From the NCBI GenBank assembly GCA_003184365.1, contig NKYR01000062.1, positions 62,001 to 126,000 of the forward strand: DNA of 64,000 nt, given 5' to 3'. The stretch comes from Evernia prunastri. Taxonomy: Eukaryota; Ascomycota; Lecanoromycetes; Lecanorales; Parmeliaceae. The position numbers and the translations under genes were made by a program. This document shows positions 23,774-34,232 of this stretch, piece after piece. Position 1 is the stretch's first letter; the number at the start of each line of letters is the position of its first letter. The notes below the pieces were generated by a model. It did no database searches. It was not told the origin of the DNA and saw nothing but the letters and a program-made list of their open reading frames with translations.

Positions 23774-24737
23774 ATGAGTGCTAGCACTGCTGCTATACCG
23801 CGATTCTTGCTGCCTCAGCTATCATGGAGGGTTTCGAACCCTTCATCTTTGGCTGTTGTGTCCCAAATACATCCTCTTCCTACCAAGGGTCTCGTGTCTT
23901 CGAATAAGCACATACGCCGTTCTATCTTATCGACGGCACCGAGACACAAAGACGACGGACAAGCTTTATCACCTTTGATTTCCCATCGCCAGATTCTACC
24001 CCTCACAAGAAATTCCTACATCGCTCGTAACCATCGACAATGCTTCTCGACCAATCCGATCCTCTCTCGTGACCATCACTTCGACACCCTGAAATTTGTG
24101 CAACGTCTCAAGGATGAAGGTTTCTCGGAAGAGCAGTCCAAAGCGATGATGCTGGTGCTTTCGGATGTCATTGAAGAGTCTATCCAGAACTTGACTCGCA
24201 CCATGGTGCTACGAGAAGGTCTCCAATCCTCCAGTCTGCAGCACCTGCCAAACCGTCATTGACAATGCTCTTTGTGCAGATGCCGACCGCAGCACTTACA
24301 CGCAAAAGGTCGACTTCACGAAACTTCGCTCTGAGCTCCTGGCCCTCGACTCCAGCGACACATCCATGACTCTGGCCTCGCACGAGCGACTGTCTAATGA
24401 TCTGGCCAAGCTTAACTCTAGACTTCGCGACGAAGTGAACCGTGCCCAGGCAAGCGTAAGGCTAGATTTGAATCTTGAGAAGGGTCGAATCAGGGAGGAA
24501 GCCAAGGGACAGGAGTTAAAGATCAAGGAAACCGAGACAAGGATAGAGCAAGAGGTTGCAGGCCTGAGGGAGAGGGTAGAGGGGGTCAAGTTCAGTACTT
24601 TACAGTGGTTGATGTAAGTCACAATAATAAAAGGTGGTGGTATCATGAAATGGACGGCTTGGGCTAATTATCCATTCAGGGGTGTATGTACAGGGACAGC
24701 TGCATTGATCCTAGGTGCTTGGCGTTTACTCATGTGA
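23774..24737 (+). CDS. FMP32: Mitochondrial coiled-coil inner-membrane protein, DUF1640 (Fmp32/MCUR1/CCDC90 family), 278 aa
   Basis: Exons 23774-24218, 24280-24613, 24680-24737 with consistent phases. The first 95 residues are Arg/Ser-rich with few acids, as in a mitochondrial presequence. The family core starts at FDTLKFVQRLKDEGFSEEQS and continues through SDVIEESIQNLTRTMVLRED. A long coiled coil follows (LASHERLSNDLAKLNSRLRD ... RIEQEVAGLRERVEGVKF), and the last exon encodes the C-terminal TM segment (GVCTGTAALILGAWRLLM). In yeast Fmp32 is tied to cytochrome oxidase assembly/proline handling and in animals the family regulates the calcium uniporter. Which role applies here is unknown. Confidence 0.88.
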
Positions 24738-25154
24738 CGTGCTGTGTTAGCACAGCGACGCAGGGTCAGTGCTCTCAATGATGGTACCTTTATGGTGATC
24801 TTGGCTATGTTGGCAGAGCCAAGGTCTTATACCCTAATTTGTGGTGATGGTGGCGGAGGTTCTTGGGCACCTGAGGAGAATCAAGCTCGAGAAAAATTAA
24901 GGAGATATCAAGAGGCTGGCAGTTGCATGCCGTGTGGGACGAGATGCTTTGCGCGTAGAAGCTATCGTTGTTTTAATATAAAGTTCAGTCACTCTTGTGC
25001 ACTGCTATGCTCAGAGAGCCAAGGGAATCTATGCTTCCTCATTTTATTCTCCACCTTGTCTTAATCGGGCTGAATGAGAAGCTTTAGCAAGCAGGCATTA
25101 CCAGTCTCCTAGCGCGATGCATTCTATATCGGTCTACCTTCCATTTTCCTAAGC
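24738..25154. other. Intergenic between convergent FMP32 and PMM
   Basis: About 400 bp holding the 3' regions of two convergent genes. An open frame on the plus strand (24744-25064) has no domain and poor composition. Nothing else seen. Confidence 0.5.
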
Positions 25155-26123
25155 CTAAAGTTCGAACAGCTCTTTCAGTATCCTCATTGTATCCTTTGGA
25201 CTCTCGACGCTATGCCCAATAGTCCTGCTATCTTCGAAGATCTCATAGTCGTTTCCGCCCTTGTATGTTTTGTCTCCGAAGAAATGGATGGTCGTGTAAT
25301 CAACACCACTTAGAGACTTCTCCGTCTTCAGATGTTGCAGGCAATAAGTTTTGTCCCAGCCAGTGGGAAATACGTCGAATGAGATTTGTCCTCCAATTGA
25401 GTAGCTACGGTCGAAGTTATCAGTCGCTGTCGATGAGACAAAGCAGGACAACGTACGTGAGGCCTAAATCACCAAACTTTTCTTTCAGAGCTTCGATAAA
25501 TTTTACACGGATTTGATGCTGCTTGTCATATTTTTCGTAGTCGTTGCGCTGTTGGATGCTAGCGTTGCGGCCAACTGGTGAAACGTTGATCATGCCATTC
25601 CTTCATTGTCACCAGGCGTAGTGTCAGCGCGAGGAACGATGTCGCAAAGATGTTCCAATCAATAGAAACAACCTTTGGCAGGCAGGGTCAGTTGCATCAC
25701 CGCGTACCTAAACTCAACGAAAGTTCCAGTCTTTTCCGGACAGTCAATATCCGCAATGTATCTCAGACAGAAATTGACCAATTGCTTGTATTTTTCTTGA
25801 CCCAGCCATCCAATGAAGCTCTGGCTCGCCAATTGCTCCCCCAACCTGTAGGCCGTCAAGCCATTCTCAGCGAAGCAGAAGTCGAAGAGACCAACGACAG
25901 ATATGGAGGGCGTTCCAAGTTGTTCCTGCTGTTTGACAAGGTTGGAACCACCAACGAAGCCTATGGCGCATTTATGACGAAGGGCGGACAGGATTTGGAG
26001 CATCTCAGGAGCGACAGTTTGGCGGGCCGGGGTGAGGGTGTCATCGACATCGAACAGGCATATTGTGCCTTTGATGGGACGAGCTTCTAGGGGAGGATAG
26101 ACGCTGGCCGCTTCAGCGTACAT
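25155..26123 (-). CDS. SEC53: Phosphomannomutase (Sec53/PMM), 269 aa
   Basis: Converts mannose-6-phosphate to mannose-1-phosphate for GDP-mannose, feeding N-glycosylation, O-mannosylation and GPI anchors. Exons (coding order): 26123-25708, 25600-25457, 25404-25155. The HAD nucleophile motif FDVDDTLTP is at residues 24-32 (Asp25/Asp27), with GFVGGSNL, ENGL, the EFRNGMINVSPVGRNA signature and SIGGQISFDVFPTGWDKTYC. Length fits the eukaryotic PMM family (about 250-270). Intron 1 must use an AAG acceptor (25601) because conservation of EFRNGM fixes both ends. Divergent from the MFS gene. Confidence 0.96.
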
Positions 26124-26671
26124 GGTAACGGCTCTGAGAAGGTAGATGTATGAATGTGTCAGATTGATTGGTAGGTACAGACGAAAAGAAGCGTACGTTG
26201 ACCTTAGGAGCTCAGGATCTGTCTGATTGTGCGGGAGTTAGTAACCTTACCTTACCTCTTAAGGTACTCTATTTACTCATTATCTTATCTCGGTTTACCT
26301 ACCTTATACGTAGAGTACTTACTTAAGGTATTTTGAGTTAGAGTAGGTAGGTACTAGGTAGCCTCGGCCCTCGAGAACTCGTTACTCGTACTCGTAAAGA
26401 GTTTGTCCGGACTCGGACTTGAAGAGAGACGCGATAGTCCGAAAACAATAATAATGAAATTAAAGCGAAAAATTTAAAAGGGAAATGTGCTTGTCATCGC
26501 ATTTGAGAACTTGACTAGAATTTGATAATTAAGGTAAGTTATCATTATTATTAAATTAAATAGTAGTAGTAAGGATATGTATATGTATACTTAGGTAACG
26601 CTCTCTCTTTCTCTTATAAGATACATCCTTCACATCTTCCTCTTCAATATATCCACCTCTTATCATCTACC
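26124..26671. other. Divergent promoter with TACCT tracts (PMM / transporter)
   Basis: 548 bp between divergent starts. 26245-26365 contains repeated TACCTTACC, AAGGTAC and AGTAGGTAGGTAC units. 26440-26560 is AT-rich. No coding region. Confidence 0.55.
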
Positions 26672-29600
26672 ATGAAATTTCCTATTTTCTCCCGAACAAA
26701 GCCTATCGCACCTCTCGACATAGGCAAGGATGACCCCGCGCCCAATGTCAGCTCTTCGACGCAGGACTCCTCTACGAGTCAGATAGAAAAGGAAGAAACA
26801 GTTTTACGCCCCTCCTCTAGGCAGGACTCCCAACTCAATGATGAGAAGAGCATTGTTGAGACTACGCCAATGGGGGAAGTGGGGGCATTGGACAAGCTTT
26901 CAGATGAACCAGAGTACCCATCTGGGCCAAAGCTGTAAGGCGCTTTTCTCAAATTGCTTTCCTCTGCAAGACCCGCTTCTTCAGTGCCAGACTTGTTGTA
27001 GGCTTCGAATTCATCTGGCAATTCTTTCCAACTCCACAAACATGCCTTCTTACTTAGATCTTCATCCTTTCAGCGAGAATGCTGACTGCCAAATGACCTA
27101 GTGCCATTATAGTAGCTTCCCTAGGCCTTTCAGTGTTTTTGATGGCTTTGGTAAGTCCCTCCTAGAGCATAGTGAGCGGGCAAAACACTGATCTGACCCA
27201 GGACAACACCATCATCGCTACTGCAATCCCAAAGATTACAGATCACTTCAAAGCTCTCGATGATGTCGGTTGGTATGGATCAGGTAGGCATGCACCTGCA
27301 TCATTGGGGGTATATACACTAACCGTCTCCTTAGCCTACTTACTCACCACATGTGCCTTCCAGCTTTTCTTCGGCAAATTATACACCTTTTTTAGCATCA
27401 AATATGTCTATTTAACTGCGTACGTATTGCCGAAGTCGAAATTCTCTCCATTGAACCAGAAATGAGCTTTGAGGCATGTCTTGGGAACTTTCACTCTCGA
27501 GATGTGTTCCAAGGTTCGCTCTACCCTCCCAAACAAGCAAGACTGACTCCGAAATCATGATCCAGTATACTCATCTTCGAAATTGGTTCAGGTAACTACT
27601 TTACTTTCCTTCGATACCTTCCACCCTATACTGAACACCATTATAGTCATCTGTGGGGCAGCACCAACCTCAGTTGCTTTAATCGTTGGTAGAGCAGTCG
27701 CAGGTGTTGGATCTGCTGGAATATTCTCTGGTGCTCTTGTTATCATAGCATATGCTGTTCCTCTCGTCAAGAGTACGTATTCCGGGAATCTAGGTTCTCT
27801 TTTTTGAACCAAGAGTTGAGTCTTGGGATTGTCTTGGCAGTCTCCACTCTCAAGACGTGTTCCAAGGCTCGCTATATCCCCTCAACCAAGCAAGACTGAC
27901 TCCAAGGCTATATACAGGGCCAATCTATAGCGGACTTATTGGTGCTATGTACGGTTTGGTAAGGATCTCCTCCTAATGATGTTTCCACTCTTCTAGCGCT
28001 GTTGGGAGCCCCGAAGCACTTTCTGAGATTTTTCTGATTCGAACACACATGTCGTGACTCTAATTCAAAACCCCAAAAGGTAATTGCTGACTGGAGAACA
28101 CTTAGGCGTCAGTCGCTGGACCTTTGCTCGGAGGTGTTTTCACGGACAAAGTCTCATGGAGATGGTGCTTTTACATCAATCTGCCTCTTGGAGCGGTCAC
28201 GATTATCGGCATTGCACTCTTTTTCACTTCACCGCCACGTGAAAAGGAGAATTCAATCGGCTTTTGGGAGCGCGCGAAACAGTTCGATCCTATTGGAACC
28301 AGTGTCTTCGTCCCTTGCATCATATGTCTCCTGCTCGCACTAGAATGGGTGAGTTTTTTTTCCGAGCGATCTTTTCCGGGCTGGAAACATTTCCCACCTT
28401 TTGAGACATGTCTTTTGACTCTAGAACCACTATAAAAAGGAAATACTGACTCCGAAGCTTTTCAGGGAGGGTCGAAATATCACTGGAGTAACGGTGAGAT
28501 TCCCGACTTCAGAGTCCATTTGACATCATGTTTGTCTGGCTGACTTGGATAGGAAGAATTATTGCGCTCTTTGTCGTCTCTGGGGTGCTTGGTGTTGGTT
28601 TTGCCGGCATACAAGTATGGAAAGGGGACAATGCAACAGTCCCACCTAGGATTCTCAAAAAACGGAGTATTGCTTTTGGGAGTTGGTTCGTCTTCTGCCT
28701 GGGCGGCTCGTTTTTTCTCCGTACGTACAATTTCGAGCATCAAATCCTCATCCGCTCCTCACATCTGTCATACAATCCGGGCTTGTTGCTTCAAACAAGC
28801 ATAAATCTGGGAGCGAACCATTTTCTTCACCCCTCACATTTGACCTACAGTTCGGGTCTCTTATCGCGGACAAGTATACTTACATTTAAGTTAGTTGTAT
28901 ATTACATACCGATTTGGTTCCAAGCCATCAAGGGGGTGTCAGCCGTTGAATCTGGTATCAGGAACCTCCCTTTGATCCTAGGTCTCGTCATGGTATCCAT
29001 AATCGCTGGCGTCGCTATCACCCTGCTTGGCTACTACACTCCATTCATGATTCTCTCATCCTTGCTTATGGCCACGGGTGCTGGATTACTATCCACATTT
29101 ACAGTTGGGACTGGTAATGAATTCTCCTGATCCACTATCCACCTTTTGATGATGTTGAGGGAGCCGGAGACCTTTCCCTACTCTTGATACATGTCTCTTG
29201 AAGTTGAATTCATCTTTGAAGAGAAAATCTGACTCCGAAATGATTCAGGCCACGCTATGTGGATCGGATTCCAAGCTATATATGGATTTGGTGTTGGTGC
29301 TGGCATGCAACAAGGAATCATCGCCGCTCAGACCGTGTGCACCTTGGATGATATCCCGACAGCAACAGGTACGTTTAAAGTCTCGACAGATCCTCTCCCA
29401 TCCGCAACACTGACTACGGAATGTTGATCCAGCTATCATGAACTTCTCTCTTACTCTCGGGGGTGCCCTTTTCATCGCGGTTGGGCAGAGCATCTTCACA
29501 AATCGCCTTTCTACAAATCTTGCGACCAATGTACCTATTCTAAACCCATCGATTGTCCTCAAAACGGGGGCAACGAGTCTACGAAATGCCGTTGGTTCAG

Positions 29601-29752
29601 ATAGTCTGGAAGCTGTCCTGATTGCATACAACGATGCATTGACACACGCCTATTACGTTTCTGTCGCCATGGCATCTTTGTCTATCATTGGCGCGCTCGG
29701 CATGGAGTGGAAGTCGGTAAAGGGGACAAAAGTCGAGGCTGTGGCAACATAG
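26672..29752 (+). CDS. Major facilitator superfamily transporter, DHA2 (14-TM drug:H+ antiporter) type, 13 exons, 589 aa
   Basis: Exons: 26672-26934, 27102-27150, 27202-27283, 27335-27419, 27566-27591, 27647-27772, 27918-27958, 28106-28348, 28466-28493, 28553-28720, 28895-29113, 29249-29368, 29433-29752; all phases agree. A cytosolic N-terminus of about 90 residues precedes TM1 (IIVASLGLSVFLMALDNTII). Motif A region is GKLYTFFSIKY, motif C is ASVAGPLLGGVFTDKVSWRW, then FYINLPLGAV and YYIPIWFQAIKGVSAVESGI, all typical of DHA2 efflux pumps. Substrate is not predictable and no biosynthetic cluster surrounds it. Twelve introns is unusually many; introns 1, 4, 6, 7, 8 and 11 are introner-like. The 174-bp intron 10 has no stop and is a multiple of three. 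Confidence 0.92.
26935..27101 (+). repeat. Possible introner-like intron (transporter intron 1)
   Basis: 167-bp intron with GTAAGG donor, a CGAATTC-containing middle and GCTGACTGCC (27081-27090) ahead of a CTAG acceptor. Same length as intron 2 of the STK19 gene. Weaker family match than the others. Confidence 0.5.
27420..27565 (+). repeat. Introner-like intron, subfamily B (transporter intron 4)
   Basis: 146-bp intron containing GTGTTCCAAGGTTCGCTCTA and AAGCAAGACTGACTCC (27535-27550). Both blocks recur in transporter intron 6 and, in altered form, in DGA1 intron 2. Confidence 0.85.
27773..27917 (+). repeat. Introner-like intron, subfamily B (transporter intron 6)
   Basis: 145-bp intron with CGTGTTCCAAGGCTCGCTAT and AAGCAAGACTGACTCC (27888-27903); closest relative of intron 4 in the same gene. 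Confidence 0.85.
27959..28105 (+). repeat. Introner-like intron (transporter intron 7)
   Basis: 147-bp intron with CATGTCGTGACTCTAATTC (28050-28068) and GCTGACTGGAGAA before the CTTAG acceptor; shares the CATGTC...GACTCT block with intron 8. Confidence 0.7.
28349..28465 (+). repeat. Introner-like intron, subfamily A (transporter intron 8)
   Basis: 117-bp intron with TGTCTTTTGACTCTAGAACC (28409-28428) and CTGACTCCGAA (28446-28456), then TTTTCAG. Clear match to ADH intron 5. Confidence 0.82.
28721..28894 (+). repeat. Stopless in-frame intron with internal duplication (transporter intron 10)
   Basis: GTACGT donor to TTAG acceptor, 174 bp, divisible by three and open in the coding frame. Two copies of a CTCACATYTG...CATACA/CCTACA...TCGGGYYT unit lie inside (about 28759-28790 and 28832-28862). 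Splicing is inferred because removal restores the conserved FFLLVYYIPIWFQ. Confidence 0.65.
29114..29248 (+). repeat. Introner-like intron (transporter intron 11)
   Basis: 135-bp intron with ACATGTCTCTTGAAGTTGAA and CTGACTCCGAA (29229-29239) before ATTCAG. Confidence 0.75.
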
Positions 29753-31116
29753 GAGAACAAGATCTCGCTAGCAGTGGGTCGCGATTTGTCTCAGGTATGA
29801 ATATGACCAGAGAAGATGGTAGGAGCATCAAGTGACGGCCAAAGGATTGCGGGTAGCACGATGGACAGTGGACCTCTTACACTAGCTATATAGACTTTTA
29901 TATTGGATTTAATAGATAGACAACATGTGACAACACGACGAGCATATGATCAACGGATCAAGTTCTTACGACGGAAATGCAGAGTAGATGGGTTTGCTTT
30001 GAAATGGCAGTAAACATTGATATCATTAAGATTATTCATGTCTTGTCCTCTGAGATCGTGAAGTTCTAGTGCGCGCCGCGCGGTCATTCGACCTACTCGG
30101 AAAAGAAGTTTATCCGCCCCGACCAACAAAGATTCTCCGGGCCCCGGGGTGAGCCGGGGGATATCCCTCCCACAAGACTAAGCTAAGTTAGACTTCTCCG
30201 CTTTCACACCATATAGGCCAATCACAATCATGCTGTAACATATACCTAAAGTAGGTATGTGTATGGCACATTTCTCTTTTTGCCGCTGCAATCAGAACAC
30301 TTGTCTTTACCTAGGTAGAGTCCCTTGTTGTTTCCTGCAACATCTACCTATTCAATTGCCTACCGGGGTAGGTACCAATACACGAAGAGAAGACCCCTCA
30401 TCAACTCACCGGAAAACACCTGGCTACCTAGCTATGACCTCAAAAATCAATATTTAGTTATCATAGGTAGCCACTGAATCATCCTCAGGTATCACCGATG
30501 TACACTGCTTTCATCCTTTTTCTTTTTTGTTTCTTTTCCATTGTTTGGCAGACAGACGATTGCTTGGATTATTTTCCTGGGTAAAAGTAATCACTACTTT
30601 AGCACATGCATGACACTTGCTTCCCGGGCGTCTACGCTCTATTTCGGGGCTCTAGCTTAGCTACACCTCAGCCTATCATACTTTCCCGTACCCTCCAGCT
30701 CTCTTCTTCTTCTAACATTCACTCCCTCATCCTTAGGGCTTCGCGCCCGTGCTATTCATATTGCTTTGCTGTCCCAATCATGCCGCCTACTCTTCTTGAC
30801 TCTGCTCATTGCACCCAAGCCCATCATGAGTCTATGACATTGATACCACCTCTAATCTTCTAAAAGTTCTAATTATGGGGTCCACATCTTGAGGCCCAGC
30901 GCTTGGAGAAAACCCTCAGCGTATCCGCCTTCCTCTCCCTCCAAGTAGGCCATCTCTTTTCCTGTTACATCTTTCTTTACCACTATCTCAAGAGCTGCGT
31001 CTTCTTCATAGCCTTCATACCTTCATTTTTCTCTTCCGTCGGTCTTGAAGAGCTGTATTGTTCTTTACAAGCCTTGCGCTCTTGAGCATCTCACGTCAGC
31101 CGTACCGTCGCTTAGC
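29753..31116. other. Intergenic; long pyrimidine-rich leader of the four-TM gene
   Basis: No coding region supported. 30240-30375 has TAGGTAG/TACCT units. 30680-31100 is strongly C/T-rich on the plus strand, as in promoters/leaders here. Confidence 0.55.
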
Positions 31117-32821
31117 ATGTCGAACGTCCCACATACAACTTACGATCCGGTATCTCCTGTAGAACCTGATCCGAAGGGCCCACTGCCGCAGCGAACCCTC
31201 ACAGACGACAAAATCAAGAAGAGTCAAGTGGTCGTCCGTCCGAGAACGTCCTCAAGTTCTTCCTCCGGACTTTCGATCAAGACGCCGAGAGCAGCACGCT
31301 TTGCTGAAGCCACCTCTGTCAATTCACCCATCGGTTCCAGCACAGCTGGGACCATACCTTTCGCCAATCCTCCGCTTACGACTCGGCACCTCATGCCTCA
31401 ACTACAACCCTCCGACGTGGGCTTCGGCTACATGGCTGACAACGAAGTCCCTAAACACTCATCTTATGCGGGTGTGGAAGTCCCACTGACCCCAAACTCG
31501 CCTCTGAAGAGTGCCTTGAGGCCGCCTGGCACCCCGGGACGACTTGCGAACCCACTCAGCCCAACGTTCCAAGAGGAGCAGATCTTGGAGAAACATGAAG
31601 AACACACAGAAAAAGAAAATGCGAAGGACCTGGTACGAGAATCTGTTGCAGGTCGCTGAATTGTGTACTAACCAACATTTACAGAAAATCAAAACTCGAG
31701 TCCGAATGGCCAAGATGTGTCTTCGAGTGACCAATTTTAGTTGCAGTCTCATTGTCTTGTCCATGCTCTCGACTACTTTTACAATATTTAATACCACAAA
31801 GTCATTGCCTGTGAGGAGTAATCTCCCCGCTTGGGCTCCTAACCAAAAGACATGGCCGCAAATTACCCTACTCTGCATCGCGTGCGTATCGCTCGCGTTC
31901 TCCCTTGGCATCTTCTATGCGTACTGGCGAGGTGGCCATAAGCGAGCACAGAAAGCCGCTATCTATTACACCGTCTTCTCTATAGCTTTCTTCACGTTCA
32001 GTATAGTAATGTGGGCTATCGGTGCTGCGATATTGAACCAAAGCAAGAAGAACGGGGGTGGCAAGGATATGTGGGGCTGGTCCTGCAAGGACGGCAAGCG
32101 CAAGGACCTTTTTCAACAAGACGTTGACTACGCTTTGATATGCAGGCTTCAGGTACGGAGCTCCCCACCTGACTAAGGGTCTTATAATACTGACTTACGC
32201 CGATAGAATTGGTCGCTACTTTGCGCTTTCATCGAGATTATTGTCGAAGTTCTCACCATCAGCATTTACGCTATTGTCTTTTACCGCTTCCATTCCAAAC
32301 GCCGGCTCGCAAAATCAATGGATCTGCGTGACAGAGCTCGCTCTGACCTTTATCTTGCTCAACTCCGAAGTCAATCTGCGCCCAACACCCCTGGCTTCCA
32401 GAAGACTCCAATGAGTTCCACCTTTCCCGCGCACATCCACGACGATCCGATAAATGCGGCAGAGAATGGTGAATACTACAACGAATCCACCCAATTTGCT
32501 TCAAAGCACCAGTCATTCTCCCAACCGAAGCCAATTAATCTACAGCCGCCACCAATCAAGGTCCATTCTGCCACCCCTGCTCTTTCACAGGACGGTTTTG
32601 AGCCAGCGCCACAGGTCCAGGAGCATGTCCCCGCAGCGCCAGGCGAGCAGACATATGATGCAGTGCCCATACCCGGAGCGTACGCGAGTCCGGTCCAAAG
32701 TCCAGGCTATCAAGCACAAAGCAGGGATTTTGGGATCGAGCCAGGACAGGCTTACACGACGGAGGATCGCGTAGAAAGCCCGCCTACCAGTCCTCGGTTG
32801 CAGCACAGTACCTTACGATAA
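31117..32821 (+). CDS. Four-transmembrane protein (MARVEL-like topology), 532 aa, function unknown
   Basis: Exons 31117-31632, 31685-32152, 32207-32821, all phase 0. The N-terminal 170 residues are disordered and Ser/Pro/Thr-rich with phosphorylation-type SP/TP sites (LTPNSPLKSALRPPGTPG). Four hydrophobic segments follow: LRVTNFSCSLIVLSMLSTTF, ITLLCIACVSLAFSLGIFYA, YYTVFSIAFFTFSIVMWAIG and LLCAFIEIIVEVLTISIYAI. A Lys/Arg-rich segment after TM2 and a 190-residue Pro/Gln-rich C-terminal tail suggest both ends face the cytosol. The topology resembles MARVEL-domain cortical proteins, but I see no sequence signature. The start at 31117 was taken over an in-frame upstream ATG at 31045 because the peptide between looks like leader. 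Confidence 0.75.
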
Positions 32822-33224
32822 GTCCTTAAGGAGGCCGATAGTCAGAAGTGTGGAGCATATCTCTTCATCAGTATTTATATAAAATTTATTCTCTTTCACA
32901 TTTCGGAGGCGGCGTTTGGTTGGGGCCCGGGGGACCCGTGGGAATTTGTAAATTTGCCGGAGAGTATTCACCACAAACTCCCGAAATACATGTCTGAGTG
33001 GATATGATTGAGGTTGTAAATGTCCACAATAGGCAGCGTGCCATGCAGATATATCATCCAGCAAATGATGGTGCTAGCATTACATTTACAGGTGTGCTAG
33101 AATACTTCAAATAAATGAAGTCATGCCGATCTACGATAACGCTTGCCATCGAGACTGCATTTCTTCTTTTCGTCTTTTCCCCCTTCTTTGTGCACTTTAC
33201 TTGAATAATCGCTGAACTTCCCAC
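32822..33224. other. Intergenic 3' flank / promoter
   Basis: About 400 bp without recognisable features; moderately AT-rich around 32860-32900. Confidence 0.45.
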
Positions 33225-33479
33225 ATGTCCACTCGACCCTTTTCAACAGAAAACCCTCTCAGAAGGTTGAAAGATAACGTTGCACTAGATCGTGTCCGCA
33301 CGACTGCGAATCTCTTCTATCGTAGAACATACGTCTCGCGGCCGAACCCCAATCAAACTCTCAAGGTCTGGCCATTCGTCTTCATCTTTTTCGCCGGAAC
33401 AGGAGCCTACGTATACATGGTCAAGACCCGTGCCAGCGAGCCCCAAAAACCCCGTGGCCCCTCTGTGACACCAAAATAG
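33225..33479 (+). CDS. Small single-pass membrane protein, 84 aa, function unknown
   Basis: ATG at 33225 preceded by a pyrimidine-rich leader. The N-terminal 45 residues are Arg-rich with no clear acidic cluster (RPFSTENPLRRLKDNVALDR), compatible with mitochondrial import. They are followed by one TM helix (LKVWPFVFIFFAGTGAYVYM) and a short basic, Pro-rich tail. No introns. The composition and hydrophobic helix support a real small protein, but I do not recognise the family. Its stop lies 29 bp before the URA6 start codon. Confidence 0.6.
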   Translation: MSTRPFSTENPLRRLKDNVALDRVRTTANLFYRRTYVSRPNPNQTLKVWPFVFIFFAGTGAYVYMVKTRASEPQKPRGPSVTPK

Positions 33480-33508
33480 CTTGAGCATTCGCATCTCGCA
33501 TAGATACC

Positions 33509-34232
33509 ATGCCACCCACCTCTCCCCGTCTCTCGGCCCCCGAAAAGTCTACGCCCGCCTTCTCGCCCGACACAACGTCGGTAATTTACGTCCTCGGTGG
33601 TCCTGGTGCTGGCAAAGGCACACAATGTGCTAATTTGGTCCGGGACTATGGTTTCACACACCTCTCCGCTGGAGATCTGTTACGAGCGGAGCAGGACAGG
33701 GAGGGCAGCGAGTTCGGAGGTATGATCAAGGAGTACATTGCTGACGGGAAAATTGTGCCGATGGAGGTGACCGTACAACTATTGGAAAATGCCATGATGG
33801 ACCAGAATAAGGAAAAGGGGCGATTCCTGATTGATGGTGCGTCTACTCTTTCGAATCTCTGTCGAGTCTACATGATGTGACGCAGAAGCCGCTGCTTATC
33901 GACGCGCAGGCTTCCCCCGCAAAATGGACCAAGCCATTCGCTTTGAAGAAGCCGTCTGCCCTTCGAAATTTACCCTCTTTTTCGATTGCCCCGAAGATGT
34001 CATGACCGAGCGTCTCATCAACAGGGGAAAGACCAGTGGTCGTGCCGATGATAACGCCGAGAGTATCAAGAAGCGGTTTAAGACATTTGTGGATACGAGC
34101 ATGCCGGTTGTAGATTATTTCGAGAAGGAGAACAAGGTGGTGAAGATTAAGGCTGTGAAAGGTCCAGAGGAGATATATGAAGAAGTGAAGAAGAGGATGG
34201 GAGAGAGAGGCTTCGAGATGACTGTGAAATAG
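33509..34232 (+). CDS. URA6: Uridylate (UMP/CMP) kinase, 216 aa
   Basis: Phosphorylates UMP (and related NMPs) to the diphosphate with ATP. Exons 33509-33836 and 33910-34232, joined over a 73-bp GTGCGT/CAG intron in phase 1 to restore the invariant FLIDGFPRKMDQA. P-loop GGPGAGKGT begins at residue 30. Other motifs: NMP-binding THLSAGDLLRAEQ, the FFDCPEDVM stretch and the short LID RGKTSGRADDN typical of UMP kinases. Length suits the family (about 200). The N-terminal 22 residues before the fold are Ser/Pro-rich. Confidence 0.95.
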
